Assembly (NCBI GenBank): GCA_965243755.1
Contig: CBDEVW010000006.1
Location: 620,001 to 684,000 of the forward strand
Direction of reading: 5' to 3'
From: JANSWY01 sp965243755
GTDB taxonomy: Bacteria > Bacteroidota > Bacteroidia > Cytophagales > Cyclobacteriaceae
Length of the DNA: 64,000 nucleotides
Position 1 is the stretch's first letter. Each line of letters starts with the position of its first letter. The notes beneath the pieces are model-generated. The model searched no databases and was not told the origin of the DNA. It worked only from the letters and a program-made list of their open reading frames with translations. Below are positions 18,975 through 28,180 of this stretch, in pieces. A program made the translations under genes and the position numbers.

Positions 18975-19009
18975 AAGGCCTCCTAGTATTAATAAAGGCG
19001 GCCTTTTTT
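18975..19009. terminator. Second hairpin downstream of the POT transporter gene
   Basis: Stem AAGGCCTCC / GGCGGCCTT with one mismatch and a run of six T residues on the plus strand. It lies between convergent genes and may act as a back-up terminator. Confidence 0.6.
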
Positions 19010-19035
19010 GGTCATTGAATAGTAATAAATCTTAC

Positions 19036-19956
19036 TTACTGAATTTCAATTTCTTCTTCTATGGACGAGGAAATGAACCCGGAAAAAATCCCATATCCAC
19101 CTTCTATATTACTGGTGACAAACACTGGCTGTGAAAAAGGGTCACCATCATTCCATTCCTGTATCCTCGTACTTCGCTGATAATTGAAATAGTCCTTATG
19201 ACAGCTACGAATGGTCATTCTCTTTTTATGTGTTTCGCCCTCATAATAGTAGTAGTCTACATACACTTTCAGTTTATACCGTTGGCCATCGAATGTTTTA
19301 TCATTGATTAATACACTCTGTCCCCACCTGGTAGGGTCATCTTCAAATTCCCCCTGATCTAGTTCTATATAGTCGGCATAATACATGGTATCAATGGCCA
19401 CTGTATCCTCATAATAAGTGTCATTCATTTCATCATAAATCAGGTCTATATGATAGTTGACATATGCCTCTTCAACCATGACCTCATAGTAGTTATCTTC
19501 ACTGGCAGGGTCATCAATCTCTATTTCCCAAACCAGCTGCTCATAACCTGATTTATTACTCACTCTCATGTCTGTCGTGACAAAAGAAGCACCCTGTGAT
19601 GGTAAAGTAAAAGTAGCAGAAACATCTTCAAACCCGCTTTTTGAAGCACTAATGCGATAAGTGTTACCGGGAGAAGGTTGCAAGTTTGCTCTGTAAATGC
19701 CGTCTTCCTGTTCTTCAAAGAAGCTGACCGCATTACCATTTTCAAATAATTGTAAGCTCGCTCCAGATATTTGTGTGAATTCGTTTTCACTTAGTATATA
19801 AGCATCCTGGGATAAGTCAACCAAAATAGTACTATCGGGGTTGAGGAAGGAATTTAGGACCAGTTTGGGATCTTGCTCAGGAACCTCCACATCTAATACA
19901 ACTTCACAAGCTGCAAATGCGAACAATAGTGGGATATATATTAAAAGTTTTTTCAT
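19036..19956 (-). CDS. DUF4249 family outer-membrane lipoprotein
   Basis: A 306-residue lipoprotein with a lipobox at LFAFAAC (Cys17), so it should be lipid-anchored after export. Beyond residue 20 the pattern matches DUF4249: VPEQDPKLVLNSFLNPDSTILVDLS at the start, GNTYRISASKSGFEDVSATFTLP as a beta strand pair, and a Tyr/Glu/Asp-rich middle. The family has no established activity. Its members lie next to a carboxypeptidase-regulatory-domain TonB receptor, as here: the receptor gene ends five bases upstream of this start on the same strand, so the two form one operon. A role as a surface accessory for ligand capture by the receptor is an inference from context only. Confidence 0.88.
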   Translation of the reverse strand: MKKLLIYIPLLFAFAACEVVLDVEVPEQDPKLVLNSFLNPDSTILVDLSQDAYILSENEFTQISGASLQLFENGNAVSFFEEQEDGIYRANLQPSPGNTYRISASKSGFEDVSATFTLPSQGASFVTTDMRVSNKSGYEQLVWEIEIDDPASEDNYYEVMVEEAYVNYHIDLIYDEMNDTYYEDTVAIDTMYYADYIELDQGEFEDDPTRWGQSVLINDKTFDGQRYKLKVYVDYYYYEGETHKKRMTIRSCHKDYFNYQRSTRIQEWNDGDPFSQPVFVTSNIEGGYGIFSGFISSSIEEEIEIQ

Positions 19957-19961
19957 TGGTG

Positions 19962-22298
19962 CTAGAATTTGAAACTGTATCTGACAAATGGAATGATTGG
20001 GAACAGGCTGTACTGGACGAATTTCTTTTCACCACTGCGGGTGTGCGTAACGTCCACATAAAATGGATTTGCTCTACTATAAGTATTATAGGTGCCCACT
20101 GACCAGGTACGTTCTCCCCACTTTTTCTTTTTGGTTCTGCTTATGCTGAGATCAAGGCGGTGATATGCTCTCATTCTGAAACCATTTCTGCCATTATATC
20201 GCTCTACATCTCTTGACCAGTAGTAGTAATCGGACCGGTGTTGCTTATATCTTCCTTCCGGTAGAGAAACAGCATTGCCGGTACCATAAACCCATGCTCC
20301 GGATATTGAAAAGCTTTTATTTACACGATAAGCAGCGGTAACAGACAAATCGTGTCTTCTGTCGAATTTATATGGGTACGGTTCGCCCTCATTGAAAGCT
20401 TCAAATGACCGGAATGTTTTGGACCAGGTGTAGCCCACCCAGCCAGTCAGCTTACCTACTTTCTTATTAAAGAATAGCTCAAACCCATAGCTGTTACCAT
20501 CTCCAAATACAATTTTATCTTCCCAGCCATCATTGGTATTGAGGTAGGTTGCACCCTCTTTGTACTCAATGAGGTTCCTCATTTCTTTCCAGTATACTTC
20601 AGCGCTTAATTCAAAGCCCTTGTTAAGGTTTTTGGCTACCCCTAAAGCTGCCTGCCAGGCTTGTTGTGGTTTAACGACATCAGTTGTAGGTACCCATAAA
20701 TCAGTTGGTAAACCTATTCCGGCATTGGTCAACAAATGAATGAACTGGGTCATTTTAACCACTGACCCTTTCAGTGATAGTGTGTTGGATAACAAATACC
20801 GCGCAGACAGTCTGGGTTGTATGGATTGATATAATTTGCCATCCACATGAAATCCTGAATAATGGAGGCCGATATTTGTTTTGAGTTTTTCTGATAACTT
20901 GATGTCATCTTCTACATAAGCAAAGTATTCCAATGCTTTCTTGTTGTTCGACCCGAGTACAGTATCGGAAGAAAAGGACTCTTTTAACGATAAGGCTCCT
21001 GGTTTGAAATTGTGCAAAGTAGCATTAATGCCAGTTTTAACTTTATGATTTGGGGCGGGATCATAATCGAAATCTGTTTTCAATGTAAAATCCTGAATCC
21101 CTGAAAAGTATTTAATTGATTGTTTGTCAATTGTTTTTCCACCCTCGCCATCTGGATATTCATCTTCGAATTTGCTAAAGATGTCAAACTGAAAATCACT
21201 GAATGTAGCAGTCAGATTACCAAAAAGCTTGGGGCCAAAAACGTGGTTCCATCGGATGGCGGTTGTGGCATTTCCCCATTCTAAACCGGCTTCTTCTTTA
21301 TAAGAGTATTCATCATTGTTGTTGTACCATTCATCATCTATTCTGGCGTAAAACTGATCTTCTCCCAGGTAGCTGCTGATATAAAGTCTGTCTTTGTCAG
21401 AAAAGCGGTGATTTACTTTGGCATTGAGGTCATAAAAGTAGTAGCCAAAAACTTCATCCCCCGGTGTGGAGGCCTGGATAATTGGACGAGTGATAAGATC
21501 AATATAGGTTCTTCGACCGGAGATGATAAAGGAGGTTTTTTCTGAAACTATTGGTCCCTCAAGGGTCAGTTTAGAGGAGATTAATCCCACTGATCCTTCA
21601 CCCTGGAATTTCTGATTGTTTCCTTCCTTCATGCTAATGTCAATTACAGATGACAGGCGACCTCCGTACCTGGCAGGAAATCCTCCTTTCACTACATTGA
21701 CGTTGTTAATGGCATCTGCATTAAACACCGAAAAGAACCCAAACAGGTGCGATGCATTATAAACAGGCACTCCATCAAGTAAAATCAGGTTTTGGTCCGG
21801 GCCACCTCCACGGACGTATAACCCTGAACTGCCTTCATTGCCGGATTGTATACCAGGCAGCAGTTGGATGGTCTTCAATATATCAACTTCACCAAGGAAG
21901 GCGGGTAGTTCTTTAATTTGCTTAACGGAAATATCCACTGCGCTCATTTGATTTTGCTGTGCCAGTTCCTGATCTGCGGTAACCACCACCTCTTCAAGCA
22001 AAAAATCGGCACTCATTTTGAAGTGGTGTGTGAGGTTTTGATTCAAATCCACCTCCAACACCATGGGTTCATACCCAACATAAGATACGGTGAGTTTTAC
22101 GGGTCCTGCGGGTAATGTAACACTGTAAAAACCATAGAGATTTGTTGTAGTTCCAAGATTGAGGTTGGGTTCGTAAACTGTGGCTCCTATGAGGTTTTCC
22201 CCTGTGCTCTCGTCCTGGATGTACCCACTGATGGTATAGGTCTGTGCATGTACTCCAAGGCAGCTACAATAAAACAGGATAGCCATGAATCGTTTCAT
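19962..22298 (-). CDS. TonB-dependent receptor with N-terminal carboxypeptidase-regulatory-like domain
   Basis: A 778-residue outer-membrane receptor. A signal peptide (about 1-18) is followed by a carboxypeptidase D regulatory-like beta domain (about 20-105, YTISGYIQDESTGENLIGATVY). A plug domain follows (about 125-235) with VDILKTIQLLPGIQSGNEGSSGLYVRGG and ILLDGVPVYNASHLFGFFSVFN. The rest is a C-terminal beta barrel ending in an aromatic residue (VRYSFKF). It imports an unknown large or scarce ligand using TonB energy. It is not a SusC protein: there is no SusD gene beside it and the length is shorter than the usual 1,000 residues. It is first in an operon with the DUF4249 lipoprotein gene. 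A CTGACAA heptamer lies 60 bases upstream of the start. Confidence 0.93.
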   Translation of the reverse strand: MKRFMAILFYCSCLGVHAQTYTISGYIQDESTGENLIGATVYEPNLNLGTTTNLYGFYSVTLPAGPVKLTVSYVGYEPMVLEVDLNQNLTHHFKMSADFLLEEVVVTADQELAQQNQMSAVDISVKQIKELPAFLGEVDILKTIQLLPGIQSGNEGSSGLYVRGGGPDQNLILLDGVPVYNASHLFGFFSVFNADAINNVNVVKGGFPARYGGRLSSVIDISMKEGNNQKFQGEGSVGLISSKLTLEGPIVSEKTSFIISGRRTYIDLITRPIIQASTPGDEVFGYYFYDLNAKVNHRFSDKDRLYISSYLGEDQFYARIDDEWYNNNDEYSYKEEAGLEWGNATTAIRWNHVFGPKLFGNLTATFSDFQFDIFSKFEDEYPDGEGGKTIDKQSIKYFSGIQDFTLKTDFDYDPAPNHKVKTGINATLHNFKPGALSLKESFSSDTVLGSNNKKALEYFAYVEDDIKLSEKLKTNIGLHYSGFHVDGKLYQSIQPRLSARYLLSNTLSLKGSVVKMTQFIHLLTNAGIGLPTDLWVPTTDVVKPQQAWQAALGVAKNLNKGFELSAEVYWKEMRNLIEYKEGATYLNTNDGWEDKIVFGDGNSYGFELFFNKKVGKLTGWVGYTWSKTFRSFEAFNEGEPYPYKFDRRHDLSVTAAYRVNKSFSISGAWVYGTGNAVSLPEGRYKQHRSDYYYWSRDVERYNGRNGFRMRAYHRLDLSISRTKKKKWGERTWSVGTYNTYSRANPFYVDVTHTRSGEKKFVQYSLFPIIPFVRYSFKF

Positions 22299-22407
22299 AA
22301 GTAAGGTTTTTGATGATTAACCAGCTAATGCGGGTTTGATTAAACTTATTTTAAGACACTGACAACATTATGAAGGTTGCTTCGGGTTGAAATTTGTCTA
22401 AATGAAT

Positions 22408-22452
22408 CAAAAAAAATGCCCTGTACTAACTTCATGGCGTTAATACAGGGCA
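22408..22452 (-). terminator. Terminator of the DUF5723-like operon
   Basis: On the minus strand a perfect 9-bp stem TGCCCTGTA / TACAGGGCA with an 18-base loop is followed by a run of six or more T residues. It lies 32 bases beyond the stop codon. Confidence 0.8.
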
Positions 22453-22483
22453 AGTACTTTTTACCCTAATGGTAATTTAATGT

Positions 22484-23935
22484 CTATCCATCAGTGCCAT
22501 CAGAATTTTCCAGGTCATCAATCATTTGCTGGATTTGATCAAGTTTTTCCTGTTTCTTAGATTTCTTTTCAGGCTTTATTTTCTCTGATTTTGAAGATTT
22601 TGACTTCCTGGCTTTGTTTGGATTACCGATCGCTACATTTAAACCAAAACTGAAATTAACTCTTTTGGTTTCGGTTAGATCAATGTAGTTAAACAGCCCA
22701 TCTCCAATCAGGTGTAGTCTCATCACACCCATGTTGACCATCATGCCGGCACCAAAGTCAACTGGTTGTTGAGGTGTTTTAGAGAATGTTCCGGTCAGTG
22801 CAAGCACACGCCCAAATTGATGGGTGTACCCAACACCAATGGCAGTTCGCAATTGACCAAATTCGATGGTCTGTGACAAGGAGGCACTTGCAGTTCCTTT
22901 TTCCGTGATGTGATAGCTTGATCCCATGATCATTCTGGGATTCAATGCAGTGGTAAATTCGGTGCTTATGGTATCTGCTTCAAAAATATCTTTGAATTGT
23001 TCACCAAAATTGTCACTGTAATTGTCAGCTGTTACATCGGCTCCTTCAAAAGTGATGGTTTGATCTTCAATGTAAATCTCTTTGGCAGATTTTTTCCATG
23101 AGATATAACCAATGTCTGTCATTGCAAAATTGAAATTCCACCGATCCGAAAAGTAATATTGGGCTCCAATATCAAACCCTAAACCTCCTCCTGACGACTC
23201 TCCACCAATAATTCCTTCATCGATGTTATCGTCAGAATCCGTGTCTATGCCTGCCAGTCGAAGTGTTGCATTATGGAAAGTAAATGAAGTCTCATAGGAA
23301 TCCTCATTGGTGAAAATACTCACATTGGCATTTTGGTCCAACCCCATCATGCCTGCACCCAGGAGATATTTTACTCTTCCTCCAATCCTGAATGGTTGAT
23401 TGGCAATGGTTAATTCGGTACTGTAGCCAACACCAATTTCGGCGTAGCTCATTCCACCTAACGCCAGATCATCAACGACATATTCCTCTCCAAGGTATTC
23501 ACCATTTCCATTCCAGGCGAACCTGGCAGCTTCTTTTGGAATACCAAATAGAAATGAGTTTCTGGCGTTTACAAATAAAGTGGCCGCTCCCGAATTACCT
23601 ACTCTGAGCCCCATGCCAAACAGCGGTAAATGGGACTTTACAGATATGAAATCATGGCCAGCAGTTTGTAGATAGCTATCAAGTTTTACCTTCACAGAAT
23701 CTCCTGTTACTTCAAAAATATCGTTGTAAGCTACTGGCAGATTGATGTCTGCGTTGGCATTTCCAATCCCCGGGAACATAAAATAAAATTTTGTGTTTGG
23801 GAAGAATGAGGGGTTTAGGTCCTGGGTTAAAAGACTATTGTCTCTCATATGGAAACTGGTGATATTTACCTGTCCAATGGCGCTAAACCCTATCAAGAAT
23901 AGTATTAATATATATAAAGTTCTTTTCATTTTCAT
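22484..23935 (-). CDS. Probable outer-membrane beta-barrel protein (DUF5723-like) with Lys-rich tail
   Basis: A 483-residue exported protein. A signal peptide (about 1-21, ending FSAIGQ) is followed by NITSFHMRDNSLLTQDLNPSFFPNTKFYF and many alternating amphipathic strands (LFGMGLRVGNSG, FRIGGRVKYLLGAG, YYFSDRWNFNFAMTDIGY), as in Bacteroidota DUF5723 outer-membrane proteins. The last 45 residues are unusual: after the final strand comes a Lys/Ser-rich charged tail (KARKSKSSK onward) and a short helix rich in Asp, Glu and Gln, which would project from the barrel. The gene follows the lipoprotein gene by six bases and probably depends on its promoter. No function is known; the family name is recalled from sequence pattern and should be treated as likely, not certain. 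Confidence 0.75.
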   Translation of the reverse strand: MKMKRTLYILILFLIGFSAIGQVNITSFHMRDNSLLTQDLNPSFFPNTKFYFMFPGIGNANADINLPVAYNDIFEVTGDSVKVKLDSYLQTAGHDFISVKSHLPLFGMGLRVGNSGAATLFVNARNSFLFGIPKEAARFAWNGNGEYLGEEYVVDDLALGGMSYAEIGVGYSTELTIANQPFRIGGRVKYLLGAGMMGLDQNANVSIFTNEDSYETSFTFHNATLRLAGIDTDSDDNIDEGIIGGESSGGGLGFDIGAQYYFSDRWNFNFAMTDIGYISWKKSAKEIYIEDQTITFEGADVTADNYSDNFGEQFKDIFEADTISTEFTTALNPRMIMGSSYHITEKGTASASLSQTIEFGQLRTAIGVGYTHQFGRVLALTGTFSKTPQQPVDFGAGMMVNMGVMRLHLIGDGLFNYIDLTETKRVNFSFGLNVAIGNPNKARKSKSSKSEKIKPEKKSKKQEKLDQIQQMIDDLENSDGTDG

Positions 23936-23941
23936 TTGGGA

Positions 23942-25672
23942 TTATAGCTCAATTTCAACTTCTGCCAGAATGGATACTCTGAAAAATATTTGTTGCGCCG
24001 TAGTGAGTTGGGTGGTCCCTCCATTGGCGCTGTTGAGAGACAAGCGAACAACTACAGTTTGGGAATTGAGCAATAAATCAATTTCCTCATTATTGAGGGC
24101 GAATGCTGCAGGTTCTAATGACCTTTCATCTGCCAGTTCAAATTCTTCAACAGAAACGTTTTGGGTAAGATTCAACGAAGTGGCCGCATATGTCGTGTCG
24201 TTTGTAGCATTTACAAAACCAATACTGGCTGAGATATCAATAGGGATTGAGTTTTTGTATAAAAGTTGGAGTCTTATGGTGTCTCCCTCAGTAACCTGAC
24301 TCAAATCAGGTGTTTCAAAATCTATCGTTTGTTCTACGTTTTCAATTCGTGCATCCAATGGAAGCATTGCCCGGCCAGAAAGGTTCATGAAAATGTCGTC
24401 ATCGTTAGGTGGGATTGCCACAAAACTTCCAGATCTATTTTCAATTGTCGCGGAAACACTGAATATAAATTCGTTAGGTATTTCTGCAAAGACATCATCA
24501 ATGTTGGTGGTTTGTTTGTTGATTCTAATGGTGTCTAATGCTGAATTAAGGTTTTCATAAAATGGTTCAAACGTACTTACCGGAGTGATATCTCCAATGG
24601 TATTGTCCATAATTTCCAAAGTTCTGCCCTCGGGAGATTCATTGGTAACAGCCCGGATTTCGGAGAGGTCAATTGATATCGGTAAGCCTAAATAGTTTTC
24701 AACATAGAATTCAATTTGAGGATTTGTAAACTCAATGGTACCACTACTTAATTCATCCAGACCTCCAAATTTCACACTTTGTGAGTCTACATCGAATGTT
24801 TGTTCTGCGAAGGCTCCCAATAAACCATCAAAGGATCGGATGGTCATATCTCCTGTTTCTACATTAACAGTCACTTCCGTGTTATTGGTAATTGATTCTC
24901 CTGGTTGTAAGAGTACATCTTCCACCAATAGTTCGAACTCTACAATATTGAGTGTGTCGTCCCCTGGGTCTTCCACTGTCCTTAGCGCGGCAAAATCTGT
25001 ATAGCTTCCAGTAAGTGGAATAGGATCAGTTTCAACTCTGTTCTCATCAACAGCCATTGGTTGGTTGGTGGCTGTGGTAAAAGTGTTCAGGGCAGTCAGG
25101 TCATACTGGAAATCAAGTCCACTTAGTTGAAAACGAAAGAAACCATCATTAAAATACAATTCCTCAACAGTTGATCCACTGTCGGCAATGAACTCAAACC
25201 TCAATGTATCGATCAACTGATTAGGATCGATATCCAGATTCATGTTGTATGGCGGATTTGAAAATTCCTCCACCAGTTCAAAAAATGTTTTAGGCTCAGC
25301 AAAAATGTTGGTTAATGTTCCTCCTGCCGGCTCCAGATTGACCGATTTGAAAGGTCTGAGTAGCTTGTTTTCCGAAACCGGATCAAAGTCAATAATGTCA
25401 GTATCCTCCAGGATATCTCCTTTAGTCACGGTGAATGGATCAATCTCAAAATGAAGTTCAAGGACTTCTGAGGAGGTGGAGTCAATAATCAGCGTACTGG
25501 TATCGAGCTCCTCTAATAGATCAGACATAGAATATCCCGCATAACCCAACTCTATAGCAATGCTGGGGGAGGGGGTGTCATAGTATACATTATCGAGCTT
25601 AATATCATCGATGTTACAGGCGTATAACATCGTGCACGTCAATAGTGCAGAGAATAGTCTTTTTGAATTCAT
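23942..25672 (-). CDS. Unrecognised large lipoprotein
   Basis: A 576-residue exported lipoprotein: basic N-terminus, hydrophobic stretch and lipobox TMLYAC with Cys19, followed by NIDD. The mature part is acidic, poor in Lys and looks all-beta, with repeated patterns such as FRFQLSGLDFQYDLTAL, GTIEFTNPQIEFYVENYLGLPISIDL and IRLQLLYKNSIPIDISASIGFVN. These suggest several immunoglobulin- or LEA-like strands (inference). No catalytic motif or known family was recognised. It is the first gene of a two-gene operon with the DUF5723-like barrel protein, six bases apart, which suggests a lipoprotein-barrel pair in the outer membrane. It could not be assigned a function. Confidence 0.8.
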   Translation of the reverse strand: MNSKRLFSALLTCTMLYACNIDDIKLDNVYYDTPSPSIAIELGYAGYSMSDLLEELDTSTLIIDSTSSEVLELHFEIDPFTVTKGDILEDTDIIDFDPVSENKLLRPFKSVNLEPAGGTLTNIFAEPKTFFELVEEFSNPPYNMNLDIDPNQLIDTLRFEFIADSGSTVEELYFNDGFFRFQLSGLDFQYDLTALNTFTTATNQPMAVDENRVETDPIPLTGSYTDFAALRTVEDPGDDTLNIVEFELLVEDVLLQPGESITNNTEVTVNVETGDMTIRSFDGLLGAFAEQTFDVDSQSVKFGGLDELSSGTIEFTNPQIEFYVENYLGLPISIDLSEIRAVTNESPEGRTLEIMDNTIGDITPVSTFEPFYENLNSALDTIRINKQTTNIDDVFAEIPNEFIFSVSATIENRSGSFVAIPPNDDDIFMNLSGRAMLPLDARIENVEQTIDFETPDLSQVTEGDTIRLQLLYKNSIPIDISASIGFVNATNDTTYAATSLNLTQNVSVEEFELADERSLEPAAFALNNEEIDLLLNSQTVVVRLSLNSANGGTTQLTTAQQIFFRVSILAEVEIEL

Positions 25673-25933
25673 TAGAATCGTGAATGGATAAATAATAAGA
25701 AATACAAAACTGCAGCTTATTTATTGAAGCAAAAAATGATTAGTCGGGTTAACCGATGAACTGGTCGAAAATATTGGATGATTCACATGTTGAAGTGATC
25801 CCAGGGCTTCTTGATAGGGGTCCTATGGTTATCATTCTATTTTACTATTGGTGTTATTATTAAAACATGCAAATAGATGGTTTACCCCCTTACCAATACT
25901 TAATAAAAGATTAATTTATTTGATGAATAAAAA
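25673..25933. other. Intergenic region between groL and the lipoprotein operon
   Basis: About 260 AT-rich bases without a credible open frame. They should hold the promoter for the minus-strand lipoprotein operon, but no convincing TAnnTTTG box or repeat was found. The left end runs into the groL terminator. Confidence 0.5.
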
Positions 25934-25962
25934 AAAAGGCCAGTTCAAAAAACGAACCGGCC
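25934..25962 (-). terminator. Terminator of groSL
   Basis: Hairpin with arms GGCC-A-GTTC and GAAC-C-GGCC (one mismatch), followed on the minus strand by at least seven T residues. It lies 27 bases after the groL stop. Confidence 0.85.
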
Positions 25963-25989
25963 TTTTCAGGTTTATATATGATATTTGAA

Positions 25990-27621
25990 TTACATCATTC
26001 CGCCCATGCCACCACCTGGCATAGGAGGCATAGCAGGAGCATTCTCTTCTGGCTCATCAGCTACAACACACTCTGTAGTCAATAGCAAAGAAGCGATAGA
26101 AGCTGCATTTTCAAGTGCCAGTCTGGTCACTTTAGTAGGGTCAATGATACCAGCGTCGAACATTTTTACATATTCACCATTGGCAGCATTGTAACCATAG
26201 TCATCTTTACCATCTCTTACTTTCTGGATCACCACTGAACCTTCACCACCAGCGTTAGCTACGATAGTTCTCAAAGGAGCTTCAATAGCCTGTCTTACGA
26301 TATTTACACCAGTAGTTTGATCAGCGTTTGCCAATTCTACACCCTCTAGTGCGTCGATAGCTCTGATAAGTGCTACACCACCACCAGCAACAATTCCTTC
26401 CTGTACAGCGGCTCTGGTTGCGTGAAGTGCGTCATCTACTCTGTCTTTCTTCTCCTTCATCTCTACCTCTGTAGCAGCACCGATGTAAAGGATAGCAACA
26501 CCACCAGAAAGTTTAGCTAATCTTTCTTGCAGTTTTTCTTTGTCATAGTCAGAAGTAGTGTTTTCAATCTGCTGCTTGATTTGGTTTACTCTTGCCTGAA
26601 TATCTTCAGCTTTTCCAGCACCGTTAACAATTGTGGTATTGTCTTTGTCGATGTTGATTTTCTCCGCTGTTCCAAGGTATTCAATAGTAGCATTTTCAAG
26701 TTTGTAGCCTCTTTCTTCAGAGATTACAGTACCGCCAGTCAATACTGCGATATCCTCCAACATTGCTTTTCTTCTGTCACCAAATCCAGGAGCTTTTACT
26801 GCAGCAATTTTCAGAGCACCTCTGATTTTGTTCACTACCAAAGTAGCAAGAGCTTCGCCTTCTACGTCTTCAGCAATGATTAATAAAGGTTTGCCAGTCT
26901 GAGCAGTTGCTTCAAGGATAGGAAGCAATTCTTTCATGTTAGAGATCTTCTTATCGTAGATCAGGATGTAAGGGTTCTCCAACTCAGCTTCCATTTTCTC
27001 GGTGTTGGTAACGAAGTAAGGAGAAAGATAACCTCTGTCAAACTGCATACCTTCTACAGTTTTAACTTCAGTTTCTGTTCCTTTAGCTTCTTCAACAGTA
27101 ATTACACCGTCTTTACCAACTTTGTCCATCGCGTCAGCAATCATTTTACCAACTTCAGGGTCATTGTTTGCTGATACAGTTGCAACTTGTGCAATTTCGC
27201 TTGAATCTTTGATTTCTTTTGATTGAGATTTAAGGTTCTCAACAACCAATGATACTGCTTTATCGATTCCTCTTTTCAGGTCCATTGGGTTAGCACCTGC
27301 TGCCACGTTTTTGATTCCGTGACCAAAGATTGCCTGAGTAAGTACAGTAGCTGTAGTAGTACCGTCTCCGGCATCATCAGCAGTTTTAGAAGCTACTTCT
27401 TTTACAAGCTGAGCTCCCATATTTTCGATCGGCTCTTTAAGCTCGATTTCCTTAGCAACTGAAACACCATCTTTAGTAACTGTAGGTGCACCAAATTTTT
27501 TGTCAAGGATTACATTTCTTCCTTTTGGACCTAATGTAACCTTCACCGCGTCTGCCAATATATCTACACCCTTCTTGATTTGGTCTCTCGCGTCGGTATC
27601 GAAAAATATTTCTTTAGCCAT
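25990..27621 (-). CDS. groL: 60-kDa chaperonin GroEL
   Basis: A 543-residue group I chaperonin subunit forming the double-ring folding chamber in the cytosol. Signatures include the N-terminal VKVTLGPKGRNVILDK, the ATP/Mg motif DGTTTATVL, the classical chaperonin motif AAVQEGIVAGGG(V)AL and the flexible Gly/Met C-terminal tail ending GGGMGGMM. Length is typical. It follows groS by 42 bases on the same strand and ends in a terminator. Expression is probably driven from upstream of groS, where a sigma-54-like promoter is seen. No CIRCE element was found. Confidence 0.99.
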   Translation of the reverse strand: MAKEIFFDTDARDQIKKGVDILADAVKVTLGPKGRNVILDKKFGAPTVTKDGVSVAKEIELKEPIENMGAQLVKEVASKTADDAGDGTTTATVLTQAIFGHGIKNVAAGANPMDLKRGIDKAVSLVVENLKSQSKEIKDSSEIAQVATVSANNDPEVGKMIADAMDKVGKDGVITVEEAKGTETEVKTVEGMQFDRGYLSPYFVTNTEKMEAELENPYILIYDKKISNMKELLPILEATAQTGKPLLIIAEDVEGEALATLVVNKIRGALKIAAVKAPGFGDRRKAMLEDIAVLTGGTVISEERGYKLENATIEYLGTAEKINIDKDNTTIVNGAGKAEDIQARVNQIKQQIENTTSDYDKEKLQERLAKLSGGVAILYIGAATEVEMKEKKDRVDDALHATRAAVQEGIVAGGGVALIRAIDALEGVELANADQTTGVNIVRQAIEAPLRTIVANAGGEGSVVIQKVRDGKDDYGYNAANGEYVKMFDAGIIDPTKVTRLALENAASIASLLLTTECVVADEPEENAPAMPPMPGGGMGGMM

Positions 27622-27663
27622 TGTATTTCTAATTTTTTAGATTGATTTAAATTAATGATTGGA

Positions 27664-27942
27664 TTAAACTACACCGTAAATGTCAGACTCCTTCATGATC
27701 AGGTAGTCAGTACCGTCGATGCTAACTTCTGTACCTGAATACTTTCCGTAAAGAACTGTGTCGCCTACTTTTACATTAAGAGGCTCATCTTTTTTTCCAG
27801 TACCAATAGCAACAATTTCCCCTCTTTGAGGCTTTTCTTTTGCTGAATCCGGGATGATAATTCCAGAAGCAGTTTTTTCTTCCGCTGCTGCAGGTTCTAC
27901 AAGCACTCTGTCAGCTAAAGGTTTGAAATTTACTTTTGACAT
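27664..27942 (-). CDS. groS: 10-kDa co-chaperonin GroES
   Basis: A 92-residue co-chaperonin that caps the GroEL ring. It shows FKPLADRVLVEP at the start, the mobile-loop region EEKTASGIIIPDSAKEKPQ, GTGKKDEPLNVKVGDTVLYGKYSGTE and the closing YLIMKESDI(Y)GV. It is complete and the first gene of groS-groL. Its leader of about 57 bases would begin at a candidate sigma-54 promoter and includes a TGTCA/TGACA palindrome near the predicted transcription start, so heat-shock or envelope-stress control is possible. Confidence 0.99.
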   Translation of the reverse strand: MSKVNFKPLADRVLVEPAAAEEKTASGIIIPDSAKEKPQRGEIVAIGTGKKDEPLNVKVGDTVLYGKYSGTEVSIDGTDYLIMKESDIYGVV

Positions 27943-27980
27943 TTTCGTTTAAAATTTTAGTTATGGTTCAAATATCATTT

Positions 27981-27998
27981 TGTCATAAAAAATTGACA
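27981..27998. promoter_or_regulatory. TGTCA-N8-TGACA palindrome in the groS leader
   Basis: The 18-base inverted repeat TGTCATAAAAAATTGACA begins at about the predicted +1 of the candidate sigma-54 promoter. It is one of seven TGTCA/TGACA pentamers in the 150 bases before groS (others at 28046, 28072, 28092 and 28124). The repeats are seen directly; an operator function is inferred. Confidence 0.4.
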
Positions 27999-28010
27999 TC
28001 ATCGCTATCT

Positions 28011-28026
28011 GCATTTCCTGTGCCAA
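28011..28026 (-). promoter_or_regulatory. Candidate sigma-54 (-24/-12) promoter of groSL
   Basis: On the minus strand the sequence TTGGCACAGGAAATGC has the invariant GG and GC dinucleotides exactly ten bases apart and the TTGGCAC -24 element in full; the -12 part reads ATGC rather than TTGC. Transcription would start about 57 bases before the groS ATG. A sigma-54 activator is encoded 3.6 kb upstream in the same gene block. Confidence 0.5.
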
Positions 28027-28180
28027 TTCAGATATGTGGAACATTTGTCAGTTTTTTATTTGTTTACCACATGACACGCCTTCAGCGGACCTGACAACTT
28101 TGCAGGTTTTTTGATTTATTGGGTGTCATTGTGTATATTTTATGTTGGAATAATTATCATTTTGTCTTAAAAACTGGAAT

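Noticed and set aside
9595..22298. Starch utilisation locus of the SusCD type
   Set aside because: The TonB receptor at 19962-22298 is too short for SusC, is paired with DUF4249 and not SusD, and is separated from the amylase by unrelated terminated genes.
27943..28180. CIRCE/HrcA operator before groS
   Set aside because: No TTAGCACTC-N9-GAGTGCTAA or close variant is present on either strand; only TGTCA/TGACA repeats are seen.
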